Notes under the pieces: model-generated
Seen by the model: only the letters and a program-made list of their open reading frames with translations
Told to the model about the DNA's origin: nothing
Database searches by the model: none
Source: Pseudomonas peradeniyensis
Lineage (GTDB): Bacteria; Pseudomonadota; Gammaproteobacteria; Pseudomonadales; Pseudomonadaceae
Assembly (NCBI RefSeq): GCF_014268935.2
Contig: NZ_JABWRJ020000001.1
Coordinates: 1 to 64,000, forward strand
Length of the DNA: 64,000 nt
Direction: 5' to 3'
Made by a program: the position numbers and the translations under genes
Shown here: in pieces, positions 57,268-64,000 of the stretch
How positions within the stretch are numbered: the first letter of the stretch is position 1
How the letters are laid out: each line of letters begins with the position of its first letter

Positions 57268-58770
57268 TTAGCGGACGCTGAGAACGAAATTGACCCGTGC
57301 CAGCCATTCCGCCTCGTTGGCGAAGTCGGCCTGGGTCAGCTGGTTCTGCTCCAGCCAGCCGCTCGGGAAGACCACCTCCAGGCTGTTGTCGCCTGCCTGT
57401 AGCTCCACCTTGGGCATCTGCTGGGTGCCGCGGATATGGTGGAACAGGATGGCGAAGCGCAGCAGCACGCACAGGCGGATCAGCTTGACGCCTTCGTCGC
57501 CGAACTCGGCAAACTTGTCCTTGGGAATGTTGCGACGGTGGCCACGCACCAGCAGGGCCATCATCTGCTGGTCTTCGCGAGAGAAGCCCGACAGGTCGGA
57601 GTGTTCGATCAGGTAGGCGCCGTGCTTGTGGTAGTGGTAGTGGGCAATATCCAGTCCTATTTCATGGATTTTCGCCGCCCAACCCAGCAGATCGCGCCAG
57701 TTTCCCTCATCCAGGTCCCACGCTGCGGCCACCTGGTCGAAGGCGTGCAGTGCTTTGCGCTCCACGCGCGCGGCCTGGCCCTGGTCGACGTGGTAGCGCT
57801 CCATCAGCGAGTTCAGGGTGCGTTCGCGCACGTCCTCGTGATGATGGCGGCCCAGCAGGTCGAACAGCACGCCTTCGCGCAGGGCGCCGTCGCAGTGGTC
57901 CATGCGCTGCAGCTCCAGGGCGTCGAAGATCGCCTCGAGGATGGCCAGGCCCGCCGGGAAGATGGTCCGCCGATCCGGCTTGACCCCTTCGAAGTCGATC
58001 TTGTCGGTCTCGCCGAGCTTGAACAACTTGCGCTTGACCGCCGCCAGCCCCTCGGCGTTGACCTCGCCGCTGCCCTGGCCAATGGCCTTGATCGCCGCGG
58101 CGATGGCGCGAATGGTCCCGGACGAGCCGATGGCCTCGTCCCAGGTCAGGCGGTGCAGGGCGTTCTCGATGCTCATCAGCTCCAGGCGCGCGGCGGTGTA
58201 GGCCTGGGCGTAGCGCGCCGGGGTGATCTTGCCATCGCGGAAGTAGCGCTGGGTGAAGCTCACGCAGCCCATCTGCAGGCTTTCGCGCAGCAAAGGCTCG
58301 AAACGCTGGCCGATGATGAACTCGGTGCTGCCGCCGCCGATGTCGGCGACCAGGCGCTTGCCGGGGGTGTCGGCCAGGGTGTGGGACACGCCCAGGTAGA
58401 TCAGGCGCGCCTCTTCGCGGCCGGAGATGACCTCGACCGGGTGGCCGAGGATGGCCTCGGCGCGCAGGATGAATTCGTTGCGGTTGCGCGCTTCACGCAG
58501 GGCGTTGGTGCCGACGATGCGCACCGAGCCCTGGGGCATGCCGTTGATCAACTGGGCGAAGCGCTTGAGGCATTCCAGGCCGCGTTGCATGGCTTCTTCG
58601 CTGAGCTTGCGCTCATCGTCGATGCCGGCGGCGAGCTGAACCTTTTCTCCAAGCCTTTCGAGGATGCGGATTTCCGTGTGATGGGCCTTGGCCACGACCA
58701 TGTGGAAGCTGTTGGAGCCCAGGTCGATGGCGGCGATCAGAGACAGGTTCTTCGCGGTGGTGTGCGGCAT
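57268..58770 (-). CDS. ppx: Ppx, exopolyphosphatase
   Basis: This 500-residue enzyme of the Ppx/GppA family hydrolyses polyphosphate. The ASKHA fold motifs are visible: [12 protein letters not shown] near the start and [11 protein letters not shown]. An HD-like C-terminal region follows. The ATG at 58770 matches the usual family length; the frame is open to 58857. It forms a synthesis/degradation pair with convergent ppk. Confidence 0.95.
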   Translation of the reverse strand: MPHTTAKNLSLIAAIDLGSNSFHMVVAKAHHTEIRILERLGEKVQLAAGIDDERKLSEEAMQRGLECLKRFAQLINGMPQGSVRIVGTNALREARNRNEFILRAEAILGHPVEVISGREEARLIYLGVSHTLADTPGKRLVADIGGGSTEFIIGQRFEPLLRESLQMGCVSFTQRYFRDGKITPARYAQAYTAARLELMSIENALHRLTWDEAIGSSGTIRAIAAAIKAIGQGSGEVNAEGLAAVKRKLFKLGETDKIDFEGVKPDRRTIFPAGLAILEAIFDALELQRMDHCDGALREGVLFDLLGRHHHEDVRERTLNSLMERYHVDQGQAARVERKALHAFDQVAAAWDLDEGNWRDLLGWAAKIHEIGLDIAHYHYHKHGAYLIEHSDLSGFSREDQQMMALLVRGHRRNIPKDKFAEFGDEGVKLIRLCVLLRFAILFHHIRGTQQMPKVELQAGDNSLEVVFPSGWLEQNQLTQADFANEAEWLARVNFVLSVR

Positions 58771-59014
58771 GGTCTGGGGGTTCTCGGTCGTTAACCCGGC
58801 AATCGTGCCACGATCGCGGGCATACGCCAACGAGCGGCACGGCAAGGCTTGATGCATGGCAATGTCATAGCAATGTTATGACCGTGACATGACGGTTTCG
58901 ATTCGTGGCGTCTTGCACAACTATAGTTACACTCAATCAGCTGTGGCTTCCTGTCGCGCCAGGGTGCGGCTATGATGGGCAACGTTTTTTTATGCTTACG
59001 ACCTGGAGATATCC

Positions 59015-59344
59015 ATGAGCAGCGATCTTATCAAACATGTCACCGACGCCAGCTTCGAAGCCGAAGTACTCAAGGCTGAAGGCGCGGTGCTGGTCGACTA
59101 CTGGGCTGAATGGTGCGGCCCATGCAAGATGATCGCTCCGGTACTGGACGACATCGCCGCTGAATACCAGGGCAAGGTGACCATCGCCAAGCTGAACATC
59201 GACGAAAACGACCAGACCCCGGCCAAGCACGGCGTGCGTGGCATCCCGACGCTGATGCTGTTCAAGGACGGCAACGTCGAGGCGACCAAGGTCGGCGCGC
59301 TGTCCAAGTCGCAGCTCAAGGCGTTCCTCGACGCCAACCTGTGA
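59015..59344 (+). CDS. trxA: TrxA, thioredoxin 1
   Basis: This 109-residue thioredoxin has active site WCGPC (Cys34, Cys37) and the cis-proline motif GIPTL. It reduces protein disulfides in the cytoplasm. The ATG has GGAG eight bases upstream. A TATGAT box at 58971-58976 is a candidate -10 element. Confidence 0.97.
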   Translation: MSSDLIKHVTDASFEAEVLKAEGAVLVDYWAEWCGPCKMIAPVLDDIAAEYQGKVTIAKLNIDENDQTPAKHGVRGIPTLMLFKDGNVEATKVGALSKSQLKAFLDANL

Positions 59345-59351
59345 TGTGATG

Positions 59352-59380
59352 AAGCCCCGCAAATGCGGGGCTTTTCTTTA
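59352..59380 (+). terminator. Rho-independent terminator of trxA
   Basis: AAGCCCCGC-aaat-GCGGGGCTT followed by TTCTTTAT, seven bases after the trxA stop. Confidence 0.9.
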
Positions 59381-59470
59381 TCTGCTGTAGGTATTTTCCG
59401 CGAGGGCCGGCGAGCCCCGCTATCACGCCCATCCAGACGGATAGCCCCGGAAAACGGTGGCCAAAACCAC

Positions 59471-59653
59471 TAGACGTCGAAAAAAGCAAGTGTTACATTC
59501 GGCCTCGCACTGCTTCTCCAGTGCCCTCTGCACGCCGTCGCCGAAGCATCCCTAATTCGAATCAGTACGCGATCCTGTCGCCATCTAGCGGCGCGGCCTC
59601 ATTAAGCCAACGCTTAATTTCTCCCTTCCTTACATGATTACGTCACTCCCCTT
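59471..59653 (+). promoter_or_regulatory. rho promoter and leader
   Basis: TAGACG (59471-59476), a 17-base spacer and TACATT (59494-59499) predict a start at about 59506 and a leader of about 148 bases. The leader is rich in C with little G around 59515-59560, as wanted for Rho loading, and has a hairpin ATTAAGC-caac-GCTTAAT at 59601-59618 followed by TTTCTCCC. In E. coli rho is autoregulated through its leader. No gene is seen in this 309-base gap. Confidence 0.5.
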
Positions 59654-60913
59654 ATGAACCTGACAGAACTCAAGCAAAAGCCGATTACCGATCTTTTGGA
59701 AATGGCCGAACAGATGGGCATCGAAAACATGGCCCGTTCGCGCAAACAGGACGTGATTTTCGCCCTGCTGAAAAAGCATGCGAAAAGCGGCGAAGAGATC
59801 TCCGGTGACGGCGTGCTGGAGATTCTCCAGGATGGTTTCGGTTTCCTGCGTTCGGCGGATGCCTCTTACCTGGCCGGCCCTGACGACATCTACGTTTCGC
59901 CCAGCCAGATCCGTCGCTTCAACCTGCGCACCGGCGACACCATCGTCGGCAAGATCCGTCCACCGAAGGAAGGCGAGCGTTACTTCGCGCTGCTGAAGGT
60001 CGACACCATCAACTTCGACCGTCCGGAAAACGCGAAGAACAAGATTCTCTTCGAAAACCTGACGCCGCTGTTCCCCAACAAGCGCCTGAAGATGGAAGCC
60101 GGCAACGGTTCCACCGAAGACCTCACCGGTCGCGTCATCGACCTGTGCGCCCCGATCGGCAAAGGCCAGCGCGGCCTGATCGTCGCCCCGCCGAAAGCGG
60201 GCAAGACCATCATGCTGCAGAACATCGCGGCCAACATCACCCGTAACAACCCCGAGTGCCACCTGATCGTCCTGCTGATCGACGAGCGCCCGGAAGAAGT
60301 GACCGAAATGCAGCGCACCGTGCGCGGCGAAGTGGTCGCCTCGACCTTCGACGAGCCGCCGACCCGCCACGTGCAGGTCGCCGAGATGGTCATCGAGAAG
60401 GCCAAGCGCCTGGTCGAGCACAAGAAGGACGTGGTCATCCTGCTCGACTCGATCACCCGTCTGGCCCGTGCCTACAACACCGTGATCCCGAGCTCCGGCA
60501 AGGTGCTGACCGGTGGTGTCGACGCCCACGCCCTGGAGAAGCCGAAGCGTTTCTTCGGTGCCGCGCGTAACATCGAGGAAGGCGGTTCGCTGACCATCAT
60601 CGCCACCGCGCTGGTCGAGACCGGCTCGAAGATGGACGAAGTGATCTACGAAGAGTTCAAGGGTACCGGCAACATGGAGCTGCCCCTGGACCGTCGTATC
60701 GCCGAGAAACGTGTGTTCCCGGCCATCAACATCAACAAGTCCGGTACCCGTCGCGAAGAGCTGCTGACCGCCGACGACGAACTGCAGCGCATGTGGATCC
60801 TGCGCAAGCTGCTGCACCCGATGGACGAGATCGCCGCCATCGAGTTCCTGGTCGACAAGCTCAAGCAGACCAAGACCAACGATGAGTTCTTCCTGTCGAT
60901 GAAGCGCAAGTAA
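59654..60913 (+). CDS. rho: Transcription termination factor Rho
   Basis: This is a 419-residue hexameric RNA helicase. The order is an N-terminal helical bundle, a cold-shock-like RNA-binding domain (GFGFLRS near 62), a Walker A APPKAGKT (about 178-185), a Walker [15 protein letters not shown], and a Q/R-loop region. The length is the normal 419. There is no inserted domain. Confidence 0.98.
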   Translation: MNLTELKQKPITDLLEMAEQMGIENMARSRKQDVIFALLKKHAKSGEEISGDGVLEILQDGFGFLRSADASYLAGPDDIYVSPSQIRRFNLRTGDTIVGKIRPPKEGERYFALLKVDTINFDRPENAKNKILFENLTPLFPNKRLKMEAGNGSTEDLTGRVIDLCAPIGKGQRGLIVAPPKAGKTIMLQNIAANITRNNPECHLIVLLIDERPEEVTEMQRTVRGEVVASTFDEPPTRHVQVAEMVIEKAKRLVEHKKDVVILLDSITRLARAYNTVIPSSGKVLTGGVDAHALEKPKRFFGAARNIEEGGSLTIIATALVETGSKMDEVIYEEFKGTGNMELPLDRRIAEKRVFPAININKSGTRREELLTADDELQRMWILRKLLHPMDEIAAIEFLVDKLKQTKTNDEFFLSMKRK

Positions 60914-60955
60914 GCTTCGACACCGGAACTGACTGGGGCTGCTTTTTCATGAAAA

Positions 60956-61018
60956 CCATCGCCGGCAAGCCGGCTCCCACAGGATCACACCGACTTGTGG
61001 GAGCCGGTTTGGCGATGG
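60956..61018. repeat. REP inverted pair after rho
   Basis: CCATCGCC...GCCGGCTCCCACA pairs with TGTGGGAGCCGG...GGCGATGG. It lies between rho and ubiD. Confidence 0.8.
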
Positions 61019-61111
61019 CCGCGAAGCGGCCCCAAGTCATTTTTGGCTATTGAGTAGTGAACGGCGCTACACTCTGCCCCCCGACCGATACGCCCAACAC
61101 GAGGCCCTTGC

Positions 61112-62578
61112 ATGCAGTATCGCGATTTGCGCGACTTCATCCGTGGCCTGGAACAGCGCGGTGAACTCAAGCGCATCCAGGTTCCCATCTCCCCTGTACT
61201 GGAAATGACCGAAGTCTGCGACCGCACCCTGCGCGCCAAGGGCCCGGCGTTGCTGTTCGAAAAGCCCACCGGCTTCGACATCCCGGTGCTGGGCAACCTG
61301 TTCGGCACCCCTGAGCGGGTGGCCATGGGCATGGGCGCCGAATCGACCGAGGAACTGCGCGAGATCGGCAAGTTGCTGGCATTCCTCAAGGAGCCCGAGC
61401 CGCCGAAGGGCCTGAAGGACGCCTGGTCGAAACTGCCGATCTTCAAGAAGGTCGTGTCCATGGCGCCGAAGGTGGTCAAGGACGCGGTGTGCCAGGAAAT
61501 CGTGGTCGAGGGCGACGACGTCGACCTTGGCCAGTTGCCGATCCAGCACTGCTGGCCGGGCGATGTGGCGCCGTTGATCACCTGGGGCCTGACTGTCACC
61601 CGCGGGCCGAACAAGGATCGCCAGAACCTGGGCATCTACCGCCAGCAGGTGATCGGCCGCAACAAGGTGATCATGCGCTGGCTGAGCCACCGTGGCGGCG
61701 CGCTGGACTACCGTGAATGGTGCGAGAAGCACCCCGGCCAGCCGTTCCCGGTGGCCGTGGCCCTGGGCGCGGACCCGGCGACGATCCTCGGTGCCGTGAC
61801 CCCGGTCCCGGACACACTTTCCGAATACGCTTTCGCCGGCTTGCTGCGTGGCAACCGCACCGAGCTGGTCAAGTGCCGTGGCAACGACCTGCAGGTGCCG
61901 GCCACCGCCGAAATCATCCTCGAAGGGGTCATCCACCCCGGCGAGATGGCCCCGGAAGGCCCGTACGGTGACCACACCGGCTACTACAACGAGGTGGACA
62001 GCTTCCCGGTGTTCACCGTCGAGCGCATCACCCACCGGCAGAAACCGATCTACCACAGCACCTACACCGGCCGGCCGCCGGATGAACCGGCGATCCTCGG
62101 CGTGGCGCTGAACGAAGTGTTCGTGCCGATCCTGCAGAAGCAGTTCCCCGAGATCACCGACTTCTACCTGCCGCCGGAAGGCTGCTCGTACCGCATGGCG
62201 GTGGTGACCATGAAGAAGCAGTATCCAGGCCACGCCAAGCGCGTCATGCTGGGTGTGTGGTCGTTCCTGCGACAGTTCATGTACACCAAGTTCGTTATCG
62301 TCACCGACGACGACATCAACGCCCGCGACTGGAACGATGTGATCTGGGCCATCACCACGCGCATGGACCCCAAGCGTGATACGGTGATGATCGACAACAC
62401 CCCGATCGACTACCTCGACTTCGCGTCGCCGGTGTCGGGCCTGGGGTCGAAGATGGGCCTGGATGCCACGCACAAATGGCCGGGCGAGACTACACGCGAA
62501 TGGGGCCGGGTCATCGTCAAGGACGAGGCCGTCACCCGCCGTATCGATGAGCTGTGGGACCAGTTGGGAATAGATTGA
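61112..62578 (+). CDS. ubiD: UbiD, prenylated-flavin-dependent decarboxylase of ubiquinone synthesis
   Basis: This 488-residue UbiD decarboxylates 4-hydroxy-3-polyprenylbenzoate using prenylated FMN from UbiX. Family motifs include the cofactor region NLGIYRQQV and the acidic [16 protein letters not shown]. The stop overlaps the next gene as TGATG, so the reductase is coupled to it. Confidence 0.96.
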   Translation: MQYRDLRDFIRGLEQRGELKRIQVPISPVLEMTEVCDRTLRAKGPALLFEKPTGFDIPVLGNLFGTPERVAMGMGAESTEELREIGKLLAFLKEPEPPKGLKDAWSKLPIFKKVVSMAPKVVKDAVCQEIVVEGDDVDLGQLPIQHCWPGDVAPLITWGLTVTRGPNKDRQNLGIYRQQVIGRNKVIMRWLSHRGGALDYREWCEKHPGQPFPVAVALGADPATILGAVTPVPDTLSEYAFAGLLRGNRTELVKCRGNDLQVPATAEIILEGVIHPGEMAPEGPYGDHTGYYNEVDSFPVFTVERITHRQKPIYHSTYTGRPPDEPAILGVALNEVFVPILQKQFPEITDFYLPPEGCSYRMAVVTMKKQYPGHAKRVMLGVWSFLRQFMYTKFVIVTDDDINARDWNDVIWAITTRMDPKRDTVMIDNTPIDYLDFASPVSGLGSKMGLDATHKWPGETTREWGRVIVKDEAVTRRIDELWDQLGID

Positions 62579-63546
62579 TGCAGGTAACCTTGCAGCCTTC
62601 CGGGGCGGTACTGGCGGTCGAACCGGGTGAAAGGATTCTGGATGCCGCGCGGCGCCTGGGCTACGAATGCCCAAGCAGCTGCCGCAATGGCAACTGCCAT
62701 GTGTGTGCCGCGCTGCTGGTGGAGGGCAGTGTTCGCCAGGAAGGCCAAGTCCGCGATCACGGTGAACTGTTCACCTGCATCGCCGAGCCGCTGGAGGACT
62801 GCGTGTTGCTGTGGGATGGTGTGCTGGCCCTGGGCGAGCTGCCGGTGCGCAAGCTGGCCTGTACCGTGAGCGAATGCGTCGAGGTCGGTGGCGACGTCTG
62901 GCGCGTGCGCCTGCGCGCGCCCGCCGGCAAGCCGCCGCGCTATCACGCGGGGCAGTACCTGATGATCGAGCGCGACGGCATGGACAAGGCGGCCTTCTCC
63001 CTCGCCTCGGCGCCCCACGGTGGCCGTGACCTGGAGCTGCATGTGCTGGCCCGGGAAAGCAGCGCCGTGCAGTTGATCGAGCAACTGCGGCGCAGTGGCC
63101 TGGCGCGTATCGAACTGCCGTTCGGTGATGCCCATCTGGCGGAGCTGCCCGACGGCCCGCTGGTGCTGATCGCCGCCGGTACCGGCATGGGCCAGATGCA
63201 CAGCCTGGTCGAGCACTGCCGCGCCCAGGGGTTCAAGCATCCGGTGCATTTGTACTGGGGCGTGCGCCGGCCCGAGGACTTCTACGAGATCGAGCACTGG
63301 GACGAGTGGCAGCGCCTGCCCAACCTGTTCCTGCACAAGGTGGTCAGCGACCTGTGCGGCTGGGAAGGGCGCTGCGGCCTGTTGCACGAGGCGGTGTGCG
63401 AGGACATCGGCGACCTGAACCAGGTGCACGTCTATGCCAGCGGCTCGCCGAACATGGTCTACGCCACCCTTGATGCGTTGGTCGAGGCCGGCATGGATGC
63501 CCACCGCATGCGTGCCGACGTGTTTGCCTACGCGCCGCGGGGGTGA
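62578..63546 (+). CDS. Ferredoxin-type NAD(P)H-flavin reductase
   Basis: This 322-residue reductase has an N-terminal plant-type [2Fe-2S] domain (Cys35-x4-Cys40-x2-Cys43 and Cys67), an FAD-binding barrel (HAGQYLMI, then AFSLASAP) and an NAD domain (AAGTGMGQM, YASGSPNMV). It resembles CDP-6-deoxyglucoseen reductase-like proteins. It shares one base with ubiD and may supply electrons in ubiquinone synthesis or to flavin, but its partner is not shown. Confidence 0.9.
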   Translation: MQVTLQPSGAVLAVEPGERILDAARRLGYECPSSCRNGNCHVCAALLVEGSVRQEGQVRDHGELFTCIAEPLEDCVLLWDGVLALGELPVRKLACTVSECVEVGGDVWRVRLRAPAGKPPRYHAGQYLMIERDGMDKAAFSLASAPHGGRDLELHVLARESSAVQLIEQLRRSGLARIELPFGDAHLAELPDGPLVLIAAGTGMGQMHSLVEHCRAQGFKHPVHLYWGVRRPEDFYEIEHWDEWQRLPNLFLHKVVSDLCGWEGRCGLLHEAVCEDIGDLNQVHVYASGSPNMVYATLDALVEAGMDAHRMRADVFAYAPRG

Positions 63547-63613
63547 TGCCACTTATCTTTGAGCAAGTCAGCGGGTCGGGGCTTGCACGCCGTCGTTTCG
63601 GCGAGCGGTTCAT

Positions 63614-64000
63614 TCAGCGATTGGCAAGCTGCTGAAGGCTTTCGACAACCTCTGACAAGTCTTCGGTAAATGGCGATGCCGTCGCAGCGTCGGCGTGTTG
63701 CGCCTGGCGGTATTCGCTAGGGGTACAACCGACTAATTGCTTGAAGGCGCGGGCGAAGTATGACGGGTCCTTGAACCCGACGCCGTAGCCGATGCTGGTG
63801 ATAGGCATCTGACTGTTGGTGAGCAGCTCCTTGGCGCAGTCCATGCGTTTGCTCAGCAGGTATTCCATGAAGCCCAGTCCGTTGACTTCCTTGAATAGCC
63901 GGCTGAAGCGGAAGGCGGTCATGCCGCAACGTTTTGCCAGTGCTTTTTGGTCGATTTCGCTGCGAAAGTGCTGGTCGATGTAGAGCAGCACGTCATTGAG
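63614..64000 (-). CDS. AraC-family regulator, C-terminal part (cut by window edge)
   Basis: The visible 128 codons hold the double helix-turn-helix of AraC proteins (LAKRCGMTAFRFSRLFKEV and the second motif GVGFKDPSYFARAFKQLVG) and a 30-residue tail. The GTG at 63991 is an internal valine, not the start: the frame stays open to the edge and the sequence before it (LND) is typical family sequence. The ligand domain lies outside the window. Confidence 0.9.
   Translation of the reverse strand, partial: LNDVLLYIDQHFRSEIDQKALAKRCGMTAFRFSRLFKEVNGLGFMEYLLSKRMDCAKELLTNSQMPITSIGYGVGFKDPSYFARAFKQLVGCTPSEYRQAQHADAATASPFTEDLSEVVESLQQLANR

Noticed and set aside
60956..61018. Inverted repeat after rho considered as a classical terminator
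   Set aside because: It has REP sequence and no T-run, so it is listed as a REP pair.
63614..63991. Complete 125-residue regulator starting at 63991
   Set aside because: The codon is GTG inside an open frame that continues to the window edge and matches the interior of AraC proteins.

Overview
This window is GC-rich chromosomal DNA of a fluorescent Pseudomonas, most likely a member of the P. putida / P. entomophila group. The evidence is the Lap biofilm locus with a giant type I-secreted adhesin, an mgo/pvf-type diazeniumdiolate signal operon, the run hemB-ppk-ppx-trxA-rho-ubiD, and many Pseudomonas-style REP palindromes (GTGGGAGCGGGCTTGCC type). The species call is inference. No rRNA, tRNA, CRISPR array, insertion sequence or prophage was recognised.

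Layout. 1-335: terminators and a REP pair. 336-5979 (minus): the four-gene operon mgoB-mgoC-mgoA-mgoD (pvfA-pvfB-pvfC-pvfD in P. entomophila), which should make a small diazeniumdiolate or pyrazine N-oxide signal. 5980-6580: an unusually AT-rich non-coding stretch. 6581-7918 (minus): a GntR/FCD regulator followed by a type II thioesterase-like protein that has lost its catalytic serine and histidine. 8190-33862: the Lap system, comprising the periplasmic protease lapG, the c-di-GMP receptor lapD, a small conserved gene, the 17.2-kb adhesin gene lapA (minus), and the divergent secretion operon lapE-lapB-lapC.

34184-37868: a 2-oxoglutarate dioxygenase with a three-gene ABC importer of the sulfonate/taurine type. 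37902-39478: a WYL-type regulator and a Sel1-repeat protein. 39782-44799: a translationally coupled MarR-controlled efflux operon of the aromatic-acid FUSC type. 45027-48157 (minus): four envelope genes including lpoB and ycfL homologues. 48446-50389: a cytochrome c-FTR1 iron permease fusion. 50529-53752: yaiI, elbB, a membrane fatty-acid hydroxylase and a DedA protein; the last two overlap convergently. 53960-63546: hemB, ppk, ppx, trxA, rho, ubiD and a ferredoxin-type reductase. 63614-64000: the 3' part of an AraC-family regulator.

How the genes work together. LapE/LapB/LapC secrete LapA and leave it anchored by its N-terminal retention module. At high c-di-GMP, LapD sequesters LapG; at low c-di-GMP, LapG cuts LapA at the TAAG motif (residues 107-110) and releases it. 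The lapA and lapEBC promoters face each other across one inverted repeat, so both may answer to the same regulator. The mgo/pvf operon is a quorum-like signal synthase next to this biofilm locus. The most unusual items are the degenerate thioesterase beside the signal operon, the mosaic 18-unit repeat array of LapA, and several perfect palindromes in front of transport operons.
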